Assembly (NCBI GenBank): GCA_038373885.1
Contig: JAWZYV010012277.1
Location: forward strand, 62,001 to 126,000
Direction: 5' to 3'
DNA: 64,000 nucleotides
Source: Cheiracanthium punctorium
Taxonomy: Eukaryota; Arthropoda; Arachnida; Araneae; Cheiracanthiidae
The notes under the pieces were generated by a model. The model made no database searches. It was not told the origin of the DNA and saw only the letters and a program-made list of their open reading frames with translations. The position numbers and the translations under genes are program-made. This document shows, piece by piece, positions 22,556-32,319 of the stretch; the stretch's first letter is position 1; the number at the start of each line of letters is the position of its first letter.

Positions 22556-22725
22556 GAGAGTTATGGATACCTGAAGGTTCTGAATACATAACATTGGTAT
22601 ATTACAATACAAATAATCCAGAGTTCAACTTATTTGTAGATCAAGTCAGTGATTCTTGCAAGTCAGAAAAACTTCAAAATAAAAGAATGAAAAGAAGATG
22701 GGCTTGGAATATTACACCTCGATAA
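22556..22725 (+). CDS. CUB-domain gene, terminal coding exon
   Basis: Follows the acceptor TTCTCATTTTAG after a 5.3-kb intron. Two bases complete an Arg codon, then ELWIPEGSEYITLVYYNTNN and PEFNLFVDQVSDSCKSEK close the second CUB module. A basic tail with KRMKRRWAWNITPR precedes TAA at 22723-22725. The four exons together give about 271 residues, and the product looks secreted or cell-surface (inference). No membrane helix follows the last CUB module. I do not recognise an orthologue. A polyadenylation signal lies about 200 bp downstream. Confidence 0.75.
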
Positions 22726-22922
22726 ACTCGTTTAAGATCTTTTACATCTTAGGAAATGACAGATAATACAGCACAAGGTTATAATGTACTTCATACTATT
22801 TTTATCCACTCATCTGTAAATGTAGTTCATAAAATCTACTTATTTTACTACCATTATTAGCTTAAACTTATTACCTCACCAATTAACTAAGCCCATCAAC
22901 AATGTTAATGATCGTTCTTCAA

Positions 22923-22928
22923 AATAAA
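22923..22928 (+). terminator. Polyadenylation signal of the CUB gene
   Basis: AATAAA 198 bp after the stop codon, followed by a T/G-containing stretch. It is the first canonical signal after the stop. Confidence 0.5.
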
Positions 22929-23261
22929 TGTGCAAGTTATTTCTTCCAAAAAGTCTAAACAGTTCATAGTGATACTGTAATTATTAGGAGGGTTTGGTGC
23001 TACATGCAAAATTTTGTGAGCCTTGTATAAATTGTATATTGGTACACATTGGAGTAACCCTTAACAGAAGATCAATGAACTCACCCACCCCCCTTCCAAT
23101 ATAATGTATATTTAAAATGCAGTAGAAGATGGATAATTGTAAAGGTTATAAATTTATGTATAAATTATAAATGTATATCTGTTATAGGGAAAACCAATAC
23201 TTCTTTCACGGACACTCCCAAATAACAGAAACCACTAATTTAACCTTTTCCCTTTTGTTCT

Positions 23262-23480
23262 CGTCTAGGCATGGACTGGGTCCTTTGGGGTCCCTCGGCT
23301 AGATTAAAAAGGGTCCCCTTAATGGAAAATGTAGAGGAAATAGAATAATTTGATATGTAATACTTGAAAGTTGGGTTTACGTACCTAAAAACCATATTTA
23401 ACTATTTTAAAGCTGTTGGGACCCTATTTTCTTCAGGGGACACCTTGTGATGCAGGGATCATGGGCTCCTCCGCTGTGTA
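23262..23480 (-). repeat. Inverted relative of the 13.5-kb GC-rich repeat
   Basis: GGCATGGACTGGGTCC at 23269 resembles the CAGGCCCGGACTGG end at 12234. Positions 23310-23405 match 13490-13600 in inverted orientation (AAATAGTTAAATAT, TTTTTAGG.ACGTAA, TATTACATAT). Confidence 0.5.
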
Positions 23481-23727
23481 AATGCATAAGATTACAAGGA
23501 AATAAATAATTAAAAAACTTTGGTATATTACTCTGATATATAGGGTGTGTCACATTCCCTCCCGGGTTTGGAAGGCTTATAAAAAAAATATACTATCAAT
23601 ATAGCAACAAAGTTGACTTTACTGGAAAAAGAAACATTACAAGTTTTGTTTCACAAATAACGAGTTTCTTGTATGTATGTGTGTATATATACATATATAT
23701 ATTAGGGTTGATCGAAAAAATTTTTTT

Positions 23728-23979
23728 TTCGAAATCTTTATCTCCTGAGGTCTCAAAAGTTGTATATTGATTGAATAAGACGTGTGTAAAATTTGAAGTT
23801 TCTACAGCAACGTCTTGGGGTTGTGCATCGATCTTGAAATCTAGAAATTTTTGAAAAATATTACTTCTTTAAAAAATTGACCACAAAAATTCTTTTTCGA
23901 ATTATCAAGCTCCAGAGGTTTTAGGAGTTGTATATTGTTATGAATAAGACGTACACAAAATCTGGAGGGGCTACAATTT
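23728..23979. repeat. Degenerate tandem duplication
   Basis: Two units about 170 bp apart share GTTGTATATTG..TGAATAAGACGT and flanking CTCC.GAGGT blocks (23728-23811 and 23898-23979). They are diverged, so the duplication is not recent. Confidence 0.5.
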
Positions 23980-24251
23980 CTAGGGATGTTCTTTTGCATA
24001 AAGAAAGATGTTCAGAGAAGCTCAGTAAATCACAAAAAATGGCTTTACGAACAGTTTGATACAATGCACATTTTATGCTGTAGTTTTGTCTTGGGTGCAG
24101 TGCGCAAACTGTGCTCTAGACAACTAACAACGATTGTCTGCCGAGTGATGGCGATGCACATGCATTCGGTTAAACCAGGCACGAGATATTTTGTTGAAAC
24201 AGGCATTTAGTTTAGCGTTTCATATAGATGGTGTTTTCAGTTTAGTCTAAT

Positions 24252-25151
24252 GGCCCGATTCAAACGAAACGCGATCGGTCGTCTCCAAAACGATCGTTTT
24301 CTCTCTGGAAGTTCGACCGCTTTTACAAGCGATCGCAAAAGTATATTCAAAGTGAAACAAAATAGGCGATTGAACTTACAGGTTTGCTAGATCGAAACTT
24401 TATCGCCACAGAGTGAAAACGCAACTTCCGGTGACGTAGAAAGTCGCTGTTAACCAATAAAAAAATCGCATCTTTCTCTGGAAAAAACTTTTAACTTAAT
24501 GGCGACGACTAACTGTTTATAATTATAATGGAGGGGTAGAATTACTATATATTTTATGTTCTGATATATAATTAACAATCAAAGACATCCTTAATATAAT
24601 GGTATGAATATTTGTATTTGTTTAGGAGGGTTGCTAGGATGCTTATTTTAGCGAGAAATTATTCGTTATTCATGTATTTTTTCGCGCTATTTCAATCATC
24701 AAATGCACCGAGCAATAAACGATTTAAAATAAGAACTATAGATGTTTGTAGTATTCTGCATTGTAGTTTCTGCTAGAGTGGAATTCAAGGGCCGACAGAA
24801 AATTAACCCTACAGAAATTCTGTTCTACGAGAAAATTCAGCTTTCCGCAGGCCTAAATCTTTTGCAGAATTCCCTGTCTGATAATTCCAACGGATTGCTT
24901 TGTAATTTTAAATAACGAGGTACATGACGCCTTCGTATGTAATCTTCTTATCAACAGTACGTCTGCCATGTTCTCGAAAATGATCGCTTTTGAAAAAGCG
25001 ATAGCAAAACACCGATCGCAGTGTCACGTGATCCAAAAGAGATAGACAGGTTTCACTTGAATAGGAAACATAGGAATCAGTCGAAAATTTTCGCGATTGC
25101 AACAGAAAACGATAGAACTCTTTTTTTTTTAGGGCCCGATTCAAACGAAAC
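24252..25151. repeat. Segment bounded by a 19-bp direct repeat
   Basis: GGCCCGATTCAAACGAAAC occurs identically at 24252-24270 and 25133-25151. Between the copies the motif CGATCG/GCGATCG is frequent near both ends. The type of element is unknown; it could be a tandem duplication or an insertion with a long target duplication. Confidence 0.4.
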
Positions 25152-25334
25152 AAACTAAGGGGTGGTTGCCTTGCACTGCTACGGTCCTGAATAAAGTGTA
25201 ACTCTGCTACAAGATATGGAACAAAATCAGCTTTCTCAGAAAAGCTGGTAATATCGAAAGAATTACGTTGTAACAAGTTGCCAACCCGAGGAGACGTACT
25301 TCTATATTACTATTTTGTACTTAAATTTTCGCAG

Positions 25335-25565
25335 TGTAATACAGTTGTAGTGAATTAATTGTTTCATCTGTGGTTTGCAGAAGATGATAAATGCCAATGG
25401 TTCTAATGCGAGAAATTTCATCTGGGAATCGTCCCAGAGTAGCGCAGTGGTAGAGCACCTGCAAGTTAAGCGGCAGTCGCAGGTTCTATCCCCAGCTCTG
25501 GAATTTTTCGCATAGTTGGTAAAAAATAAAAATGAATCAGCCTAAACATTCCAACTTGCCTAATA
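25335..25565 (+). repeat. tRNA-Asn-like repeat unit 1
   Basis: Contains a tRNA-like core at about 25433-25503: acceptor CCCAGAG, TAGCGCAGTGGTAGAGC (A box), an anticodon arm with loop AAGTTAA, then GGTTCTATCCCC (degraded B box) and CTCTGGA. The flanks (AATTAATTGTTTCATC, TTTGCAGAAGATGATAAATG, TTTTTCGCATAGTTGGTAAA) repeat in unit 2, so the repeat unit is larger than a tRNA. Confidence 0.6.
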
Positions 25566-25619
25566 TACTTGAAAGGTTGCTAGAATCACTTTCTAAAATA
25601 TGTATAATTTCTGCGGCAT

Positions 25620-25860
25620 AACAGAGTTGTCACGAATTAATTGTTTCATCTTTTCCATTTGTGGTTTGCAGAAGAAGATGATAAATGACAACACCTCTAA
25701 TGCAAGAAATTTCATCTGGGAATCATCCAAGAGTAGCTCAGTGGTAGAGCACCCGCACGTTAAGCGGCAGTCCTGGGTTCGATCCCCAGCTCTGGAATTT
25801 TTCGCATAGTTGGTAAAAAATAAAAATTAATAAGTCTAAATGTTCCAACTTTCCTAATAT
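25620..25860 (+). repeat. tRNA-Asn-like repeat unit 2
   Basis: Direct repeat of unit 1 about 295 bp downstream. Core at about 25727-25797: acceptor CCAAGAG, A box TAGCTCAGTGGTAGAGC, anticodon arm CCGC-ACGTTAA-GCGG (anticodon position GTT, Asn), T arm CTGGGTTCGATCCCCAG with a perfect B box, then CTCTGGA. U33 is replaced by C and the acceptor stem has mismatches, so it is more likely a tRNA-derived repeat or pseudogene than a working tRNA gene. Confidence 0.6.
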
Positions 25861-25949
25861 AGTATATCTGTTTTTGGGAAGCTTCCCTGGGGCCCCCTTA
25901 GGCCGGTGGCCATCGGCAATGCCGAACTACCAACCTGGCCAGTCTGGGC

Positions 25950-26310
25950 TAGAGATGAGACGGGCTCAGCCCGAGCCCGACTCGGGCTCTGTAATTCACG
26001 ATTGCGTTCGGGCTCGGGCTCGTGAAAAATTTCTCTTTTGTTGAACATACTCCTTGAAACATATTTTAAAAAGTGATTCATGGGATAAATAGACGTACTT
26101 ATTTCAAAAAATAGCGGCACGGGGGACTAGAAGGTGTGTGAAGCTCCAAAATTTATTGTATCCTCTTAATGAAGTAGTTAATTTTATTTGTATTTAGCTG
26201 AAATTTCGGGCTCGGGCTCCAACTTTAATAATATTGCTCGGGCTCGGGCGGGCTCGGATTAAAAAGTCTTCGGGCTCGGGCTTCAAAAAATGAGCCCGAA
26301 CTCATCTCTA
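25950..26310. mobile_element. hAT-type MITE with GGGCTC subterminal repeats
   Basis: Ends TAGAGATGAG / CTCATCTCTA, flanked by a perfect 8-bp duplication GTCTGGGC (25942-25949 and 26311-26318). Subterminal regions carry many CGGGCTC repeats in both orientations. TAG-type ends and an 8-bp duplication are hAT features. The 361-bp element has no coding capacity. Confidence 0.85.
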
Positions 26311-26492
26311 GTCTGGGCTAAACTTTCTCCCTCTATTTCTTGTGATGCCCATAATTTTTCCCGGCAATAGTGTTCAAAATTTATGTGACAGAAAGATTAG
26401 AGCATTTCAATTCTTATGCATGGAGTTTTTTTATATCTCATTTTAGACAACAGATGATAGTACCAGATTATTTTTAGCTTAATTTTAAATTA

Positions 26493-27764
26493 ACCGCTCA
26501 AAAAAATCAGGAGAGCAAGCAAAGAAGTTAAGAAAACCATGCAAGATAGCCACGTATTGGCATAAAATGGATAGTATGGGCATACCAATGCTCAATACAG
26601 AAAAAGACGTAAAAAAAATTGTAATTAAGCTTTAATTCTTTGAAAATATGGAAAAAACATAAAAAGGTGATTTAGGGCAACAATTTGGTTACATGTAAGT
26701 GATAAAATAAGTATTGTTTAGAAATGATGCAAGATTTTTAATATGGCATGTGATCTTCTCGAACAGCTAAGACTGTTGCACACCTGTTTTCCATAGATGT
26801 GATGTTATCGATAAGACTTCAGGGAATACTGCTCCACTCCCCAAGAAGTGCAACTCTTGGCACGCAGCAAGTCTCGCAGCAATGCGTCGTCAGAGCATGT
26901 CCCAAACATGATTAGATTCAGGACAGGAGAGCATGCTGACCATTCCATACGCTGCATTGTTTCAGCTTCAAACATGTTCTCCACAACACGAGCTGTATGC
27001 GGTTTGACATCATCATGTTGAAAAACAAAGGAATCTCCAATGGCTGCAACGTAAGGTATGACACGAGGTCTCAGTATCACGTCAGCATACCTTCGGGCCA
27101 TCAAAGTACCATTCCGAATGATATGCAGGTCCGTACGTCCCCCTATGCTGATTCCACCCCATACCATCCAACCAGCTTGTCTGTATTGCGACCTTTCACA
27201 AACGAATGAGGGGTTATTTTGAGTGCCCCATCCCCTCCATACCAAAACATGTCGGGTGTCACACTCCAGACTGAATTGGGACTCATCTGTAAACAGCACT
27301 TGTCTCCAATCATGCTGCTCCCAATCTCGATGTTCAGCAGCCCATCTTCTTCGGGCTGCACGGTGGCGTGAGGTCACTGGAATGCAGACCATTGGCCTAT
27401 GTGCATAGAGACCTCCCTGATAAAGCCTATTATGTACTGTTTGGCTGGACACTCTTTGTCCTGGTTCCAAGAGCAACTGTCTCTGCAGCTGAGTAGCATT
27501 GTCTGTTCTGTTTCGACGAGCTGTTAACAGTATATACCGGTCATCAGTTGTTGTAGTGGCGCGTGGCCGACAATGCCCTGGTCAAAGTCTAACATTCCCG
27601 GTTTCTTGGAATCGATTCCACAGCCTTGAAATGACACTTCTGGTGACATCAACAGCATCCACGACACTATGTTGTGTTTGCCCGGATCCCAGACTGCCTA
27701 TAATGTGCCATACCATTAATTCCAATAAATCACGTTGTTGAGACATTTTCAAGTCATCTTTCTC

Positions 27765-27795
<31 letters not shown>

Positions 27796-28042
27796 CACCC
27801 TGAGCAATCGATTTTCGCAGTTAAGGCAGTGAAACAGACGTTTCTGCAACATCCCGATTTCTGCCCTTATATTCTGTTTCTGGTTTTTGACGTCATGAAC
27901 TTTGATTTGCATATGAAGTTTCCTTCTTTTTCCTGCTAGGCTTTAAAATTATGAATGATTTATTTTATGTTACTTGTTTCCGGTGTAAGTATTTGCATAA
28001 TTCCATTAAAACCATGTGCTCCCCTAATTGTTTTGTGCAGTG
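26493..28042 (-). mobile_element. Third Tc1-like transposon, inactive
   Basis: Inverted ends: CACTGCACAAAACAATTAGG on the minus strand from 28042, and a diverged ACCGCTCAAAAAAATCAGGA at 26493; TA lies outside both (26491-26492, 28043-28044). About 1550 bp. The terminal repeats resemble those of the element at 1626-3159 but are clearly a different subfamily. A 25-bp A run near 27769-27793 lies upstream of the transposase start. Confidence 0.85.
26780..27746 (-). pseudogene. Tc1-like transposase pseudogene, catalytic Glu deleted
   Basis: Starts at the ATG at 27746 (MSQQRDLLELMVWHIIGSLG). The helix-turn-helix DVTRSVISRLWNRFQ is followed by an in-frame TGA where the GRKPGQG linker is expected. 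Further on are QTVHNRLYQGGLYAHRPMVC, the first Asp in LFTDESQF, GGWMVWGGISIGGR-type sequence and the second Asp in FQHDDVKPHTA. The usual NPIEHVWD is reduced to NLI and then the frame shifts into ...HVWDML: about four bases that include the Glu codon are missing. With one stop and the Glu lost the enzyme cannot work. The later part, in the shifted frame, still resembles a Tc1 C terminus. Confidence 0.88.
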
Positions 28043-28410
28043 TAGATGGTAGCACTACTCAAATACGTGCATTTGTGATATACACTTAGCAATCTTAGCT
28101 CACTTTTTTACTTATGTTCAGAGAAAAAATTACAAATATTTATTTTATGAAGTAAGTTCAATAAAATTCTTCTTTAGTGTTTAAAACATATATTTTTAAT
28201 TATTTCCTGCTTACTAGAAAACACACCTTCAGTCACAATAACCCTAAATGTTGGCTTTTCTTAGAAATTTCACTTTTTTTCTCTTTTGTAATAGAAAGAT
28301 GTACAAAACCTGAAAATGAATACATATATTGTGCACACACTTATTTTTATACAATTTTCTTGAATAAAAAAATAGGCACTTTTATGAATGTTTTCTTGAA
28401 AATAATATGA

Positions 28411-28412
<2 letters not shown>

Positions 28413-28443
<31 letters not shown>
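28413..28443. repeat. Poly-T tract (31 bp)
   Basis: Uninterrupted T run upstream of the Tigger relic; could mark the tail of a minus-strand retroposed copy, but no body is recognised. Confidence 0.9.
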
Positions 28444-28448
<5 letters not shown>

Positions 28449-28599
28449 AAAGAAAATTCAGATTACAACATAGCTTTGATATTTTCTACTCATGACAAAT
28501 TACCTATGCACATAATTGATAATCATTTACCACTAAGGTTGGCATTAAAATATATCTCCATTGGCAGATTGCCATATATAATGCTGCAAAATATTTCTA

Positions 28600-29625
28600 C
28601 TTTGGAAAAACTCAGGTAAGGGAAGTCTTGAAGAACAAAGATGAAATTAGAAAAAAATGTAAATAGTGAATTCAAATGAAAAATCGAAAAACTTAAAGCT
28701 TTGTAAAACTCAAACAAGCAAAATCGATGAAGTGATGATAAAATGATTCTGTTCTGCTTGTGCAAAAACATTTCTATAAGCAGTGTTCCTTTTCCAGAAA
28801 AAGCCAGAAAAGTCGGTCAAATTTGAGGATTCAACACATTTAATGCATCAAATAGATGGCTGGAAAAATTCCAAACACATCACATTATTTCTTTTAAATT
28901 TGTTTGTGGTGAAGAGATATTTGTAAACCCAAATCATGTTACAGGTTGGATTGAAAAAAATGAAATCAGTGTGCCAAGGATATCAGGATATCATGCCGAA
29001 AACATTAAATGCTGATAAGACAGATCTCCTTTATTGCATCCTACCAGACCAAACATGTTTCAAGGAAGAAAAAAGTAGCGATGGCAAAAATTCCAAAAAA
29101 ATGTATTGCCATTTTGTTGTGATGCAACATGCTGTGAGAGTTTAATCGTACACTTGTCAAAAGAAAAGCTGGGAAATGAAGATGTTTTAAAAACATTGAC
29201 ATATGATAACTTAATGTTTCCTGAAATTTTAACAAGAAAGCATGGATAATGACTGAAACAATGAGTGACTGGTTAGCAGACTTGGACAAAAGAATGAAGA
29301 GGCAAGCAAGAAAAATATTTCTCTTCCTGGACAATGCTACTTCTCAACCCGAGGATTTAAAATTAAGAAGCATATAGTCTTTTAATCACCTAACTCGTAT
29401 GTTGCAGACTCTTGATCAGGGTATTATCTGCTTTAAAATAGGGTATTGAAAGTTTTTAATCAGACATGTTCTTTCATAGATATCTTCTTGTAAATTTAAT
29501 GAAAAATCAGTCAAATCCATATCCATTTTGAATGTTATTACATGGATCACATCAACTATTTAAAAGTTGGAACCTGGGAGCATCCTAAAATATTTTTTAA
29601 AGGCAGGCTGTATTTGTGCTGATTA
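28600..29625 (+). pseudogene. pogo/Tigger-type transposase pseudogene
   Basis: Homology to the CENP-B/Tigger DDE transposase can be followed across frames on the plus strand. In order: NKDEIRKNVN-like HTH remnant (about 28635), FPEKARKVGQ and FNASNRWLEKFQTHH (the second DNA-binding half, about 28790-28880), NADKTDLLYCILPDQT (the NADET block, 28990-29055, with Glu changed to Lys), SSDGKNSKKM, ARKIFLFLDNATSQP (the LLLDN-A-P block, about 29300), LQTLDQGII (the LQPLDQG block, about 29405), and SILKYFLKAGC (about 29575). At least five frame changes or stops interrupt it. The SINE-tail copy at 29625-29712 truncates it on the right. Confidence 0.8.
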
Positions 29626-29712
29626 TCTACACGAGGGATCTAGGCCTGTGGGTGGTCTTTCTAAGTTGTCCTAACCTGTATTAATGCTAAGTTTCGGAGA
29701 AAACCACAAAAG
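29625..29712 (-). repeat. SINE tail fragment, second copy
   Basis: Resembles the tail of the SINE at 20470-20610 (GTCTTTCTAAG.TGTCCTAAC, TGTATTAATGCTAAGTTT and GGAGAAAACCAC). The tRNA-like head is missing. It ends the Tigger relic abruptly. Confidence 0.55.
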
Positions 29713-32217
29713 GCACGAATTACAACAGCAAGCAATGTAGTACCATAATTTCTGGAAGAAACGCCACATCAGCATGAGCAACGCACTCAAGAAATTGGTA
29801 CAAAAAAAATTTAAAACCACACAGAGACACCATTCTAAGTTAAATTGCGAGTGATATTGCTGTGATTATTCCAGTTACAAAATCTTGCCTTGTGCCATGA
29901 TGTATGGTATGTCATTTAAGAGAAATGAATGAAATCAAATTAAGATGGAGTCCTGTCAACTTTTGGAAAGAATGACGGTAGGTTTCTGATACAAAAGAGA
30001 GGGGTTCGGAAAGATTTATCTAGGGACAGAGATTAAGAACAGAATCTGTTCAACAAGATGTGAAGTGGAAAAAATGTCACTCTTTCGAGATCTCGTAAAG
30101 GGTGATCAGACACTCAATAGAAAAAATATAAACACAACAAAATTTGCAGAAAACGACTGACTGGAGTCATCTGTAGAGCACCAAAGCTTTTTTTAACACA
30201 GGTGAGTGCCACATCAGTAGAAATGTCGCACGCACTGAAATTTTAAACAGGTAAGCACCACAGTGTATCTTACAGAAATTACAGTACTTGATTGCATGCA
30301 ACAGATGAAATTGAAAAGAACTTGATGAATTTCTGACACATATGCATTCAAATCTTCATAAGTTCAAATTGACAAGGATTTGTGGATTGAAAAAGAGGAT
30401 TTGAATGTTACAAACTTCATTCATCAAAGTACAACCAAACAGCTTTCACTTTCTGACAATGATTTCCCCTTAAATGAAGGCAAAGTATGATAAATTAGAC
30501 TTTTCAGCTATGCAAAGCTAAAGGACTTAAATATTCCAGGAGTTGATGCAGACGGAAATGGGGACTGTTTTGCTACCCCTCCACAAAAATAAAATTGATT
30601 AAAACGGCCCCTTCACAAAAATGCTATTGATTAAAATGACCCTTCATTGGCATTTTACCCTATATTTTAATTTGTTTTATCAATTATTTAATAACAAAAA
30701 AGTACTTTTATTAAAAAAGTGGTATGAAAATTCACAAAATTAAGTGTTGAAATTATACAAAATGTGACTGAATTATACAAAAATAAGCAATTTTACGAAA
30801 ATGAGACACTGGTGGAAATTCCTGTATCGACCCCTGTATTCATATAGAGAAACATGTTTTCAATGTTTTCTTTTAAGTGAAATGTTGTTAAAGATTGCTT
30901 TAGTTAATTGAACTAATTGTCTATCTAATTAAGGTTATTATTTTAGGTAAGACAAATGAAATTGCTCATATTCTCTTATAGTGATATATGATTATTTTTA
31001 GAATTTTAATTAAAACTGTATGCAATATTTCAGAAAATGATATATGATATGATATAGCTAAAATATCAAAAAATAGTTAGTCTTCCCCAATACTGGACAA
31101 AACTTCCGATCCCCTCACTGTCTGTTATTCTAAGGTACCACTGTATTATGAAGAGATATAACACATACCTAGTATTTAAGAATTATTTGCACATATCACT
31201 TGTATGTTTGTGTATATACAAAAAAGGAAAAAAAACAATGTTTTAAGAAATGACTGAAAATGTATTTCTGTCATGTAAAATGACTGAATTATAAATAACA
31301 TCTAAGGTAAGCTATCACAACTGTTGGAATGCAACAAATGTCACAATCAATTTTGAATAAACAAACCTATTGATCTCACTGGCTAAATTAATATTCAGTA
31401 CAAGAATTCTAATATGAAAACTATTTCTATAAAAAGATACTATGTGCATATAAAGTTTACACTATACTAGATGCAATACATTATTAAAATCTGCAAACAA
31501 GCATGTCCCTTCTAATAATACTTAGAATTTATTAAAGGCTGTGATTTAGAAGATAATGCAGGTTTTACGAGCACAAGAATTTTAACACACATTTTATAAC
31601 AAAATTGTACATCTCAATCACATTTAAATTCATTTTTTCTACACTAAATAAGGCACAAAAAATGGAGTGAATAACAAATATCATAAATGAAACATAAAAA
31701 TGATAATTAATTGAAAAAATGTTTAAATTTGTTAAAAAACTTTGTACTGGACTGAAATATACTGCATATGAATACAAAAATCCACATATCATGGTGTGAT
31801 CTACAAATTAGATTGGATCACTTGCTATTTTCCCTTTAGATCAAACAACCACCTCTACATATTAAGTAACTACATTCATACTAATTTTCAAAGTCTAAAA
31901 CAGAATGCTTTACAAATAAAATAATTTTCAATGAAAAATTACTTTTTCAATATCAATTATGAGGCCAAATTTTGACTTTGATTCACAAATTCTACTGTCA
32001 CATCCAAACTATTTAAAAATCTAATAATGAATGGATTATCTGTTATGCTGTTAAACATTACAGTTCATAAAATATAAAAAATATTATGTATTTATCACTG
32101 ACAACACACACAAAAAACAAAGCAAAACATACATATGAAAATGAATATATTTACACAATTTATACAAGAGATTTACACTAATAAATCTTTTGGCTCAACA
32201 AATCGATAAAAAATGAC
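29713..32217. other. AT-rich spacer and presumed TRMT112 3' UTR
   Basis: No complete gene. A frame fragment LNIPGVDADGNGDCF near 30520-30570 vaguely resembles an OTU protease start but is isolated. Near 30575-30650 the motif TTCACAAAAATxxxATTGATTAAAA is repeated twice. The part nearest 32217 is probably the 3' untranslated region of TRMT112; a minus-strand AATAAA occurs at 31533-31528. Confidence 0.4.
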
Positions 32218-32319
32218 TTAAACTTCATCTTCATTAGCTAACATATTTGGTATACCATTACTGACAGGAAATTTGACACCTGTTTCTGGACAAACTAAAT
32301 CCCCTGTTATAACTTGAAC
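32218..32319 (-). CDS. TRMT112: TRMT112, exon 4 (C terminus)
   Basis: Terminal coding exon on the minus strand after the acceptor ATTTTGCAG. It encodes residues 92-124, [20 protein letters not shown] then [13 protein letters not shown], and TAA at 32220-32218. The C-P-E-T/S-G..F-P-(I/V)-S-x-G-I-P-N-M-L block is the signature end of the Trm112 fold and is almost the same in human TRMT112. In this fold the segment forms the zinc-ribbon-like half, although only one Cys remains, as is usual in animals. The intron upstream is phase 0. Confidence 0.93.
   Translation of the reverse strand, partial: VQVITGDLVCPETGVKFPVSNGIPNMLANEDEV

Noticed and set aside
25727..25797. Functional tRNA-Asn gene
   Set aside because: C at position 33, mismatched acceptor stem, and the sequence is part of a larger duplicated repeat unit.
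30500..30575. Frame with PGVDADGNGDCF resembling an OTU cysteine protease start
   Set aside because: Only one short motif, no downstream homology and frame breaks around it; too weak to annotate.
31085..31147. Possible right end of a Tigger/mariner element (GGTACCACTGTA)
   Set aside because: No matching left end was found upstream of the Tigger relic at 28600, so the borders cannot be supported.
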